Positions 52,219 to 60,570 of a DNA stretch of 64,000 bases are shown in pieces. The stretch's first letter is position 1. Every line of letters begins with the position of its first letter. The DNA lies in the NCBI RefSeq assembly GCF_030269645.1, contig NZ_BSTR01000040.1, forward strand, positions 1-64,000, written 5' to 3'. Source of the stretch: Actinokineospora sp. NBRC 105648. GTDB lineage: Bacteria > Actinomycetota > Actinomycetes > Mycobacteriales > Pseudonocardiaceae. Both the position numbers and the translations under genes were made by a program. A model generated the notes under the pieces. It worked only from the letters and a program-made list of their open reading frames with translations. It ran no database searches and was not told the DNA's origin.

Positions 52219-52681
52219 TCCCGGCCGCGAGCAGCGTCTCGCGGACCCGGGCGTAGGACATCCCGGAACGGTCGGCCAGGTCGCGCAGGCTCGCGCCCCG
52301 GCGGTAGGAGTCGATGAGCTCAGTGTCGGTCAACCTCGACCGGTCCGACCGCGGCGGCGGTGCGGCCTCGGCGCGCTCGAGCAGGCGCCGCACCGCCCGC
52401 CGGTCGATCCCGGTCTCCCTGGCCAGGTTTTCCATCGAGGTGCCCGCCAGGTACCGCGCGGCCAGGACCGCCGCCAGTTCCGGTTCCGGGACGCCCAGGC
52501 ACGCGGGCCACCCCGGGGCGACGATGCCCGCCTCGGTCAACAGCCTGCGCACCAACGAGGTGGACCGACCGACCGACTCGGCCAGCGCGCCGACGGACTC
52601 ACCCCTCCTGAAGCGCACCGCCAACTCCCGCCCCAGGTCCGCGCGGCGCGATCCGCGTAACGGGGCGGGTCCCTCGCTCAT
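52160..52681 (-). CDS. Protein with three tandem helix-turn-helix units
   Basis: The 173-residue protein contains three repeats of a helix-turn-helix-like unit: VGALAESVGRSTSLVRRLLT, then MENLARETGIDRRAVRRLL, then LRDLADRSGMSYARVRETLL. Each has the A-x3-G-x(5)-V/R pattern of a DNA-binding helix-turn-helix. Such proteins may bind direct repeats in DNA. It has no sensor domain. The convergent small membrane protein overlaps its end by 59 bases. I infer a transcriptional regulator; targets are unknown. Confidence 0.7.
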   Translation of the reverse strand: MSEGPAPLRGSRRADLGRELAVRFRRGESVGALAESVGRSTSLVRRLLTEAGIVAPGWPACLGVPEPELAAVLAARYLAGTSMENLARETGIDRRAVRRLLERAEAAPPPRSDRSRLTDTELIDSYRRGASLRDLADRSGMSYARVRETLLAAGITLRARGNPSSTRRADGRA

Positions 52682-52829
52682 GGCGCGCCCCCGGCGCGCG
52701 CAGGTACCGGCTTCCCCGCGGGCACACCGCGACCGGGGAGCGAAGCAGAGAGAAGGACTAACCGCGATGTCACCGCTTCGAGCGGATCGTCATCCATGGC
52801 AGGTGAACACTCCCCGGTCGGCTTGCGAC

Positions 52830-52858
52830 GTGATTATTCCTAGGACAGTATTAATCAC
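52830..52858. promoter_or_regulatory. AT-rich inverted repeat upstream of the DUF397 gene
   Basis: GTGATTA at 52830-52836 and TAATCAC at 52852-52858 are exact inverted 7-mers with a 15-base spacer, 33 bases before the DUF397 start. The AT content here stands out from the neighbourhood. It may be the operator for the Xre-type regulator encoded downstream. Confidence 0.4.
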
Positions 52859-52891
52859 ATCCGCTCAGTCCACGGCACTCCGGGGGTTCCC

Positions 52892-53128
52892 ATGGACATC
52901 CGCGAGCCGCGCGCCAGCGCGCTTTCCCGCTTCGAACCCAACGCCGACGGCTGGCGCACGGCGAGCCGCTGCGGCCCCGACGGCGGCAACTGCGTCGCGG
53001 TCAACCGGGGGAACGCCGAGGTCGTCGGCGTGCGCGACACCAAGCGCCCCGGCGCCGCGGTGCTCCGGTTCCGCACCAGCGCCTGGATCGCCTTCCGCAC
53101 CGCGAACTTCCTCAGCGCGAACCGCTGA
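52892..53128 (+). CDS. DUF397 protein
   Basis: The 78-residue product has the DUF397 core WRTASRCGPDGGNCVAVNRG, then VGVRDTKRPGAAVLRFRTSA and WIAF. DUF397 proteins are small actinobacterial partners of Xre-type regulators, thought to act together in development or secondary metabolism control. The Xre gene follows by 33 bases. The role of the cysteine pair is unknown. Confidence 0.92.
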   Translation: MDIREPRASALSRFEPNADGWRTASRCGPDGGNCVAVNRGNAEVVGVRDTKRPGAAVLRFRTSAWIAFRTANFLSANR

Positions 53129-53161
53129 CCCGCGCGGTGTCCCGGCCGGGCGGTGGGCCCG

Positions 53162-54025
53162 GTGACCGAGCCGCGCGGCGAGCTCGGCCAGCTGATCCGG
53201 GACGCCCGCAAGCGACACCGGCACAGCCAGCACCACATCGCGGTCATGCTGGGGTTCAGCCAGTCGAAGATGAACAAGATCGAGGCCGGGCGCACCCGGA
53301 TCGACCCGGGCGACCTGCACCGGCTGATCGACTGCCTCGAGGTCGAGCCCGAGGCCGCGGCCCAGTGGTGGGAACTGCTCGCCCAGGCGCAGGAGCAGCG
53401 GCTGGCGATCAACGCCCGGCCGCTGATCCCGGCCTACTTCAAGCGGTTCCTCACCTTCGAGCGGGTCGCGGTGCGCATCCGCGGCTGGCACAGCGAGGAG
53501 ATCCCCGGTCCGCTGCAGGGCGAGGCGCACATGATCGCGATGTTCCCGCTGGACCACGACCACCCGAGGCCCAGCGTCTTCCCGCAGATCCGCAACCGCC
53601 TGCAGCGGCGGGAGATGTTCGCCAAGAACCCGAAGTCGCGCTACGAGTACCTGATCGGCGAGGGCGCCTTCCACCGGATCGAGCAGGCGCACCGGGTGGC
53701 CGTGGCGCTCGACCAGGTGGAGTCGCTGATCCACCTGCAGGACGAATTCCCGAATGTCGCCGTGCGGATCCTGCCGTTCCAGGCGACCGCGACCGTCCCC
53801 GTGTCGTTCACCCTGCTGGACATGCCGGGAAAAGCGCCGGACGTCGCCTACGTCGAACACGTCGGCGCCGCCCTCTACCTCAACCGAAAACCGGAGATAG
53901 CCAGGTACGAGGTGCAATGGGAATTTCTCAGCGCCCGCGCTCTGGACCGCCGGGGCAGTCTGGAATTCCTGGCGAAGTGGCGGGAACGATTGCACGGCGC
54001 ACTTCCCCCTGAAGGTCGGATATGA
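53162..54025 (+). CDS. Xre-family regulator with DUF5753 domain
   Basis: The 287-residue protein has an N-terminal HTH (about 5-60): LGQLIRDARKRHRHSQHHIA and MLGFSQSKMNKIEAGRTRI, followed by a DUF5753-type domain (to about 280) with FLTFERVAVRIRGWHSEEIP and LIHLQDEFPNVAVRILPF. This pair (DUF397 plus Xre/DUF5753) is a hallmark of actinomycetes. GTG 53162 gives the best start; GTG 53153 is possible. It is separated from the methyltransferase by 70 bases. Confidence 0.93.
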   Translation: MTEPRGELGQLIRDARKRHRHSQHHIAVMLGFSQSKMNKIEAGRTRIDPGDLHRLIDCLEVEPEAAAQWWELLAQAQEQRLAINARPLIPAYFKRFLTFERVAVRIRGWHSEEIPGPLQGEAHMIAMFPLDHDHPRPSVFPQIRNRLQRREMFAKNPKSRYEYLIGEGAFHRIEQAHRVAVALDQVESLIHLQDEFPNVAVRILPFQATATVPVSFTLLDMPGKAPDVAYVEHVGAALYLNRKPEIARYEVQWEFLSARALDRRGSLEFLAKWRERLHGALPPEGRI

Positions 54026-54095
54026 CTCGCGGGCACCGCGCACTAGGCTTGGCGGGACCGAGGCAGGCAGATCCGGCGGACGCAGAGGACGTGGC

Positions 54096-54962
54096 GTGGA
54101 ATCGGAGCACGAGCCGTACCGGCCCCGGCCCATCGACCTGGACCGACCCAGCATCGCCCGGGTCTACGACTACCTGCTCGGCGGTGACGCGAACTGGGCG
54201 GTCGACCGCGAGCTCGCCGAGCGGCTGCTCGCCAAGTTCCCGCTGCTGCGCTCGATCGCGCGAGCGAACCGGCAGTTCCTTTACCGCGCCGTGCGGCGGC
54301 TGGTCGAGCTGGGGGTGCGCCAGTTCGTCGACATCGGCTCCGGGATCCCCACCATGGGCAGCACCCACCAGGTGGCCGAGGAGTCCGCGCCCGGGCGGGC
54401 GCGGGTCGTCTACGTCGACAACGACCCGGTGGCGGTCGCGCACTCCCAGGTGCTGCTCGAGCGCACCGGCGACGACGCCAGGCACGCGGTGGTCACCGCC
54501 GACCTGCGCGCGCCCGCCGTGCTGTGGGACGAGGTCCTGGGCACCGGGATCATCGACCCGGACCAGCCGGTGGCGCTGCTGCTGATCGCGGTGCTGCACG
54601 TGCGCCAGCCCGACCCCAGCGGGGCGGACCTCGGCCCGGCCGCGGTGGCCCGCTACCGCGACCTGCTGCCGCCGGACTCCTACCTGGCGATCTCGCAGGT
54701 CACCGACGAGGGCGTGCCGACGGACCTGGAGCACAGCCTGGGCACCCTCAAGCAGCTCTACGACGACTCCGGCAACCCGGTCATCTGGCGGGCGCGGGCC
54801 GAGATCGCCCGGCTCTTCGGCGACTTCGCGCTGCTGGAGCCGGGGTTGACCTGGACCCCGCTGTGGCACCCGGAGTACGCCGCGCCCGGGCAGCCGGAGC
54901 TCGCCTTCCCCGAGCCCAACCACTCGCTCATCCTGGCGGGAATCGGCCACAAGCCCGCGTGA
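54096..54962 (+). CDS. DUF574 SAM-dependent methyltransferase
   Basis: The 288-residue protein shows DLDRPSIARVYDYLLGGDAN, the typical opening of the DUF574/Methyltransf_19 family, and the SAM site FVDIGSGIPTMGSTHQVA followed by VVYVDNDPVAV and LIAVLHV. It is a SAM-binding enzyme of unknown substrate, abundant in actinomycetes and often next to DUF397/Xre genes, as here. The GTG start at 54096 lies 70 bases after the regulator. TAGGCT at 54043 may be its promoter -10. Confidence 0.92.
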   Translation: MESEHEPYRPRPIDLDRPSIARVYDYLLGGDANWAVDRELAERLLAKFPLLRSIARANRQFLYRAVRRLVELGVRQFVDIGSGIPTMGSTHQVAEESAPGRARVVYVDNDPVAVAHSQVLLERTGDDARHAVVTADLRAPAVLWDEVLGTGIIDPDQPVALLLIAVLHVRQPDPSGADLGPAAVARYRDLLPPDSYLAISQVTDEGVPTDLEHSLGTLKQLYDDSGNPVIWRARAEIARLFGDFALLEPGLTWTPLWHPEYAAPGQPELAFPEPNHSLILAGIGHKPA

Positions 54963-55121
54963 GCTCCACAGTGGACACTCTCGTTCGGACTCCCCCGGGT
55001 GGTTCCCCGGCGCGCCGGTTTGCGCCATGCGGGTGGCGGTGGGTAACGATGGCCGGGAGATCACGACCCAGTATCGGTAGGCTCGACCGTCGGAGTCCCA
55101 GCCGTCGGGGGTGAGGGTGGA

Positions 55122-56051
55122 ATGGCGGCGATGAACGGCGCACCGGTCAACCCGTTCGCCCTGCCCGCGCTCGAGCACTACGAGGTCGGGGTGCTGCAGC
55201 CGCACCTGGTCGCCGAGCACGAGCACCTCTACGTCGACATCTGCGGCGGTGGCGGCGCCTTCAAGGAGTTCACCGCGGCGTTCGACGTTCCCGGCGCGCG
55301 CGAGCACGGCGGCTTCGTCCTGGTGGTGGGCCGCACCGGCTCGGGCAAGAGCGCCTTGGTCAACCGGTGCGCGGCCCACCTGCGGGACCGGCTCGACGAG
55401 CTCGGCCTGCGCACGACCGTGCTGGACCTGGCCCCGGTGCTGCCGTCGGTCTTCGACCCCAGGGACGCCCTCTCGCGCAAGGAGCGGATAGCCGGTGTGG
55501 GCGCCGAGCTGCTCTCCCGGCTGCACGAGCTCCACCTGCTCAAACCGGGCGCGGAGCACTCCGCGGCGGACTCGCGCGGCTACCCGTGGCTGCTGCGCAG
55601 GCTGCACACCGTGCTGGCCGCGCGCACGGCCGTGGTCGTGCTGCTGCCCAGCCCGGGCGACCTGGTCGACGAGGTCACCGAGTACGCCTACGCCTGCGGT
55701 TCGCCGCGGGTGGTGTTCCTGGCCGAGTCCGACCGGTTCTTCCCCGAGCACATCGCGCACATCCGCCAGGCGCCCTCGACCAGGCTGCCACCAACGGTGG
55801 TCACACTGCGTCAGATCCAGGCGCACGAGGTGCGGCTGTTCGTGGACGATCGCCTGACGCGGGCCGCCGAGCGCGGTACCTTCCCGTACGTGCACGAGGA
55901 CGCGTTCACGTTCCTGCCCAGGCGCTGCCGCTCGGTGAAACGCCTGCAGGAAGTGCTGTTCAAGACCTACCAGGCGCGGCTGGACGCGGGCGCGGGCTAC
56001 ACCGCGACCGACGTGGTCACGATTTCGGACTTCCAGCGGTTCCTCGACTGA
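55122..56051 (+). CDS. P-loop ATPase, first of a two-ATPase pair
   Basis: The 309-residue protein has Walker A VVGRTGSGKSALVNRCA near 69-80 and an AAA-like following region (TAVVVLLPSPGDLVDEVTEY), VVFLAESDRFFPEHI and VVTLRQIQAHEVRLFVDDRL. It lacks a signal or membrane segment. The next gene starts within its stop codon (TGATG) and encodes another, larger ATPase. Which reaction the pair powers is unknown; a chaperone- or defence-type ATPase pair would fit. Only the P-loop is certain. Confidence 0.75.
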   Translation: MAAMNGAPVNPFALPALEHYEVGVLQPHLVAEHEHLYVDICGGGGAFKEFTAAFDVPGAREHGGFVLVVGRTGSGKSALVNRCAAHLRDRLDELGLRTTVLDLAPVLPSVFDPRDALSRKERIAGVGAELLSRLHELHLLKPGAEHSAADSRGYPWLLRRLHTVLAARTAVVVLLPSPGDLVDEVTEYAYACGSPRVVFLAESDRFFPEHIAHIRQAPSTRLPPTVVTLRQIQAHEVRLFVDDRLTRAAERGTFPYVHEDAFTFLPRRCRSVKRLQEVLFKTYQARLDAGAGYTATDVVTISDFQRFLD

Positions 56052-58294
56052 TGAGCACCCCGGACGACGGCGAGGGCAGTGACATGAGCGGTGGCGCGCA
56101 GGCGTGGCGCAGGAACCCGTTCCGCCCGATGGCGGTCGCCGACACCGGCCTGATCGGGCACTACCCGGACCGGGCCGAGGTCGCGGTGCGCACCGGCGCC
56201 CGCGAGGACGCGTTCCGCCACCTCGACGACTACCTCGGCGGCGCCCAGGTCGGCGACCAGCAGGCCGACGAGGGCCCGCGGCGCGGCGTCGGCGTCACCA
56301 TCGTCCTGTCCGGCGACTACGGCGTCGGCAAGACGCACCTGGCGATCCGGATGGTCGACCACGCCCGCACCGTGCTGGACGAGGACGTCCGCGCGCTCTA
56401 CCTGGTGGCCGCGCGCGGTGGTTTCCTCAGCCTGTTCCGGCAGTTCCTCGCCGAGGTCACCGAGGCCGAGCTGGTCCGCCAGGTCCAGCTCTACTACCTC
56501 GACGCGGTCGAGCAGGCCATGGCCGACGCCGACATCCCGCCCTCGGAGCTGGCCGACCCGGCCGACGTCAGCCGGATGGCGCGCCGCTACGACCTGCTGG
56601 AGAGCGGGCTCACCCGCAAGGTGCAGCAGACGCTGGCCGCGGTCACCGACGACCCGGCGTTCACCACCGCGATGTCGCTGCTGCTCGAGGACGGCCTGAG
56701 CAAACCGGTGTGGGACTGGCTGATGGGCGGCGAGCCCGGGCACCACCTGCGCAACCGGGGCGTGCACAAGCGCATCGACGACGACCTGGCCGCGATCGAG
56801 GCGCTGTCGGTGCTGGCGCTGCTGCTCGGCGGCCGCGACCGGCGGTTCGTGCTCGCCGTGGACGAGGTCAGCGGGATCTTCGCGCGCAGCAACGGTCCCG
56901 AGGAACAGCTGATGGAGGCGTTCCGCACGCTGCTGGAGGCGGCGGGCCGGTCGGGCGCCTGCTTCATCCTGTGCGGGCTGCCGGACTTCATGCCGTACCT
57001 GCCGCAGCGGGTCAGCGTGCGGATCACCCACCACCTGCGGCTCGGCGGCTTCACCGAGGCCGACATCGTCGAGTTCATCCTGACCTCGCACGAGCGCACC
57101 TTCGGCAGGCGCGAGTTCGCGCCGTTCAGCGCCGGTGCCGAGCGCACCATCCGCGACTTCACCAAGGGCAACGCCCGCGCGGTGGCCCGGCTGCTGCACC
57201 AGGCGTTCCTGCTGGCCGACGCCGGCGCGGGGGCACCGGCACCGATCACCGACGAACTGCTCTACCAGGCGGCCTACGAGCTGACCCCGCCGACGATCGA
57301 CACGGTGGCCGAGGAGGTCCGCCGGGTCGCCGCCCAGCGGGGGTGGCAGGTGCGCGAGGAGCAGGTGCTGCCCGGCGCGCCCGGGGCCCGGGTGGAGCTG
57401 CGGGTCAGCTCGGCCGGGCGGGAGGACGGCTGCGCGGTGCTGGTGCTGCGCGCCCTGCTGTCCACAAAGGACGTCGACCGGGTGCGCGACTGGGTGGCCG
57501 CGGTACCCGGCCCGCGGCTGCTGGTCACCGTGGGCAACCCGAGCAGCACCGCCGCCGCGGCGGCGGGCGACCTGCTGGGTGCCGAACCGCTGGTGCACCG
57601 GGGTTCCTTCGGCACCGACCTGGCCGCCGCGCTGCACAACGTGCTCGCCCTTGCGCCGCAAGGGGAGAGTGACCCGCTGGACCGGCTTTCCGCGCAGGTC
57701 AAGGACCTCACGCGGGTCGTCGCGGGCATCAGCGCGGGCAGCCGGGAACCGGACCTGCGCGCGCTGGCCGAGGAGGTGGCCGACCGGGTGGCCGGCAGGC
57801 TCACGGAAGCCACCGAGCGGCCCGCGCGGCCCGAGACGCTGCCCGACTCGGTAGCCGCGCTGTTCGAGCGGGCCGAGCAGCTGCTGGTGGAGCTGACCCG
57901 GTTCGACGACCGGGTCGCCGAGTCGTTCCGCCGCACCGGTTACGACGCCGCGGCCACGCTGCGGCCACTGCTCGGCGAGTCCCGGGTGCGGCTGGCCCTG
58001 GGCGCCGCGGACGTGTTCAGCCGGTTCGTGCGCCAGTTCCGGGGCCGGGTGGCCGAGTGGTTCCAGGCCGAGCCCGACCGCGGCAGCGCGGCCGACCTGC
58101 GCGAGATCTGCGACGTCTACGAGGCGATGACCGACCACGTCGCGGTCTCGGAGCTGGCGCCGCTGGCCGCGCTGGCACCGCGGCGGGCGGGCGCGATCGG
58201 CGCGGTCACCCCGATCGAGCGGGCGACCGAGTCGCTGGGCAGCCTGGCGGCCGACGTCAGGAAGGCCGCGCTTCGGGTGGCCGGAACGGCATGA
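56051..58294 (+). CDS. Large AAA-type ATPase, second of the pair
   Basis: The 747-residue protein has Walker A SGDYGVGKTHLAIRMV near 86-96, Walker B RRFVLAVDEVSG near 264-272, and a helical middle and C-terminal half (about 440-747) with no recognised domain. It resembles AAA proteins of the ORC/Cdc6-like or BREX/DISARM-like kind only in general. The start ATG overlaps the first ATPase stop by one base, so the products are made in fixed ratio. It is convergent with an antiporter gene and overlaps it by 38 bases. Confidence 0.78.
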   Translation: MSTPDDGEGSDMSGGAQAWRRNPFRPMAVADTGLIGHYPDRAEVAVRTGAREDAFRHLDDYLGGAQVGDQQADEGPRRGVGVTIVLSGDYGVGKTHLAIRMVDHARTVLDEDVRALYLVAARGGFLSLFRQFLAEVTEAELVRQVQLYYLDAVEQAMADADIPPSELADPADVSRMARRYDLLESGLTRKVQQTLAAVTDDPAFTTAMSLLLEDGLSKPVWDWLMGGEPGHHLRNRGVHKRIDDDLAAIEALSVLALLLGGRDRRFVLAVDEVSGIFARSNGPEEQLMEAFRTLLEAAGRSGACFILCGLPDFMPYLPQRVSVRITHHLRLGGFTEADIVEFILTSHERTFGRREFAPFSAGAERTIRDFTKGNARAVARLLHQAFLLADAGAGAPAPITDELLYQAAYELTPPTIDTVAEEVRRVAAQRGWQVREEQVLPGAPGARVELRVSSAGREDGCAVLVLRALLSTKDVDRVRDWVAAVPGPRLLVTVGNPSSTAAAAAGDLLGAEPLVHRGSFGTDLAAALHNVLALAPQGESDPLDRLSAQVKDLTRVVAGISAGSREPDLRALAEEVADRVAGRLTEATERPARPETLPDSVAALFERAEQLLVELTRFDDRVAESFRRTGYDAAATLRPLLGESRVRLALGAADVFSRFVRQFRGRVAEWFQAEPDRGSAADLREICDVYEAMTDHVAVSELAPLAALAPRRAGAIGAVTPIERATESLGSLAADVRKAALRVAGTA

Positions 58295-59483
58295 CCAGGC
58301 TGGCGGGCGCCTGTTCCGGGGCCGCGGGCGGATCGGCGGGCGCGGGCCGCGGCGCGGGTCCGGGGCCGTCCGGCGCGGGCGGCGGGCGGTTGTAGCGGGC
58401 GTTGGCCAGCCCGTGCCCGGCGTTGATCACCAGCACTGCGAAGGCCACCGTCCCGGCCGCGCCCGGGTACACCGGTTCCAGCAGCAGCGCCAACACGATG
58501 GCGGTGAGCCCGTTCTGCTGCGCCAGCGCGAGTCCGAGCCGGTCGCCGCGGGCCAGCCCGGTGGCCGGCAGCACCAGCGCGATCACCGCCTGGGCCAGGA
58601 ACGCGGCCACCCCCAGCACCAGGCCCGGCACCCAGCCGACCCCGTTGACCAGCACCACGCCGATCGCGAACGTGCCCGCGTACAGGGCGATCGCGGCCAG
58701 CCGGTCGATGACCGGGCCGATCGCCGGGCGCACCACCAGACCGACGAACGCCAACCCGAGCAGCAGCGCGTTGGCCACGGCGAACACCGCCAGGCCGAGC
58801 ACCAGCACGGTGGTCAGCACGACCAGCACCCGGCGGCGCGCGGGTGTGAGCGGTTCCCGCCTGCGGCGCGCGCGGGCGCGGAAAGCCCACCACAGCGCGG
58901 CGACCGCGGCCGCGAACACCAGGTTGAGCCCCAGGTTCAACAGCACCGCGACCACCCCGGTGTCGAGCACGCCCAGCCCGGTGGCGCCGTCGCCGGGCAG
59001 CACGAAAGCCGCCAGGTACGCGGTGAGCAGCACGGTGACCGGGTCGTCGAACGACGCCCACGCCGAGAGCAACGAGCGCCCAGCGGGCGAGAGCCGGGAC
59101 CGGTCGCGCAGCGCGGCCACCGACAGCGGGTCGATCTGGGCCACCGCGACGGCGAGCAGCACCACCCGCGGGTCGTCGTCGAAGAACAGCAGCATGACCC
59201 CGGCGATCAGCGCGACCTTGGCCAGCACGCCGACGGTGACCGCCAGCAGCACGGTGCGCAGGTGCGCCCGCGCCTCGGACAGGTCGATGCCGAACGCCGC
59301 CGCGTAGAGGCCGAGGCCCAGCAGCGCGGTGATCACCCAGGAGTACACCGGCGAGTGCGCCGCACCGGTCAACCCGGCACCGGCGGCGACGAGCCAGCCC
59401 GCGGCGGCGGTCGCCAGCAACGACAGCGGCCGCAGCAGTGGCCGCAGCTGTGACCTGCGCGGTGGCGTGACCCCGCCGGTCAT
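58257..59483 (-). CDS. CPA1-type Na+/H+ antiporter-like protein
   Basis: The 408-residue protein has about ten to twelve hydrophobic segments. AVAQIDPLSVAALRDRSRLS and SAWASFDDPVTVLLTAYLA carry Asp residues in the place of the ion-binding DD/ND motif of CPA-type antiporters; LAQQNGLTAIVLALLLEP is typical of the C-terminal half. A proline-rich tail of about 50 residues follows the last segment. GGAGG lies about seven bases before ATG 59483. Ion and direction are inferred from the family. Confidence 0.8.
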   Translation of the reverse strand: MTGGVTPPRRSQLRPLLRPLSLLATAAAGWLVAAGAGLTGAAHSPVYSWVITALLGLGLYAAAFGIDLSEARAHLRTVLLAVTVGVLAKVALIAGVMLLFFDDDPRVVLLAVAVAQIDPLSVAALRDRSRLSPAGRSLLSAWASFDDPVTVLLTAYLAAFVLPGDGATGLGVLDTGVVAVLLNLGLNLVFAAAVAALWWAFRARARRRREPLTPARRRVLVVLTTVLVLGLAVFAVANALLLGLAFVGLVVRPAIGPVIDRLAAIALYAGTFAIGVVLVNGVGWVPGLVLGVAAFLAQAVIALVLPATGLARGDRLGLALAQQNGLTAIVLALLLEPVYPGAAGTVAFAVLVINAGHGLANARYNRPPPAPDGPGPAPRPAPADPPAAPEQAPASLVMPFRPPEARPS

Positions 59484-59598
59484 CTCCCGGGCCTCCGGTG
59501 TCCTGCGACCATGGCGTCCTCGCCGCTAGCCGGGCCGACCGGGCGGGTCGCCCGAGCGGGGTGCGCCCCGTTGACGATAGCGAGCGCCATGATCGGTT

Positions 59599-60570
59599 TC
59601 AATCCGTTCGAAGGGCCGGGTCGAGCAGGGTTTTCGCCAGTCTGCCAACGGTTTCCCCGGCGAGGGAGACCATCGGCTGGCGGATCGTCACGGCCGTGAC
59701 GTAGCGCTGGGCGGGCAGCCGCAGGTAGTAGACGGCGCCCTGTTCGACGTCGAGCACCACCCGGTTCAGCCTGCCGCGCAGCGCTCCCCCGCAGGTCTGC
59801 TTGAGCTCGGTGGCCAGCGTGCGCAGGTCGCGGGCGAAGCGCAGGTGGAAGCCGCGCCGGGCCGCCGGGGTGATGCCGACGTGGTCGGCCGCCAGCTCGG
59901 GGTCGTCGAGGCAGTCCAGGACCACCGACCGGTCCCCGGCCCAGTACGAGGCGAAGTGCAGCCCCACCGGCCCGACCGCGGCGCGCAGCCGGTCCTCGAC
60001 CCCGCCGGTGGCGGGCACCTGCGGCGCGGTGCCGTCGAACGGGGCCTCGAACGAGCCGTAGTTGACCGACTTGAGCTCGGCGCGGGCCCGGAGCTTGTCC
60101 GCCAGCGCGGCGACCGCGCGGTCGCCTGCCCACACCCGCTGGTCGCTGTCCGGGTGGTCGGTCAGCGTGACCACCCCGAGGAACTCCACGCCGGGGCGCA
60201 CCATGTCGTAGAACAGCGCGTGCCCCTCGGAGTGCAGGACCGTGCGGATCAACCTGCCGGTGCGGGCCACCTGCAGCTCGCGGTCGAGGTGCCAGACCCG
60301 CAGCGCCATCTGCTTGGCCAGCCGCTTGAACGCCTCGGCGAGGCTGCCGCTGGGCGGGGCGCCGGGGGTGCCCGCCGGGACGCCGGTGCGGACCAGCTCG
60401 ACCAGCGGGGTGCCGAGGCCGACGTAGGCGAGGTAGTCCAGCTCGGGGGTGCGCGCCATCAGCTCCTCGCAGTCGGCGAGCACCGCGGCCATGGCGGCGT
60501 CGTCCGGGTCGACCCGGTCGTCGACCCGGCTCTGCCACCCGGTCGCCTCAGGTGTGCGGGATGTCGACAT
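59599..60570 (-). CDS. Hypothetical protein next to the NTPase-TPR gene
   Basis: The 323-residue protein has no signal peptide or membrane segment and no motif I recognise. Two ordered-looking regions are visible: AFKRLAKQMALRVWHLDREL near 90-105 with VLHSEGHALFYDMVRPGVEF, and the C-terminal VVLDVEQGAVYYLRLPAQRY and MVSLAGETVGRLAK. The upstream NTPase-TPR gene ends 23 bases inside its start, so they form an operon. It could be the accessory partner of that protein; no activity is inferred. Confidence 0.65.
   Translation of the reverse strand: MSTSRTPEATGWQSRVDDRVDPDDAAMAAVLADCEELMARTPELDYLAYVGLGTPLVELVRTGVPAGTPGAPPSGSLAEAFKRLAKQMALRVWHLDRELQVARTGRLIRTVLHSEGHALFYDMVRPGVEFLGVVTLTDHPDSDQRVWAGDRAVAALADKLRARAELKSVNYGSFEAPFDGTAPQVPATGGVEDRLRAAVGPVGLHFASYWAGDRSVVLDCLDDPELAADHVGITPAARRGFHLRFARDLRTLATELKQTCGGALRGRLNRVVLDVEQGAVYYLRLPAQRYVTAVTIRQPMVSLAGETVGRLAKTLLDPALRTD

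Noticed and set aside
52769-53165. An ORF starting ATG 52769 after AGAGAGAAGGA
   Set aside because: It runs through the DUF397 gene in another frame and becomes Arg/Pro/Ser-rich shadow sequence.
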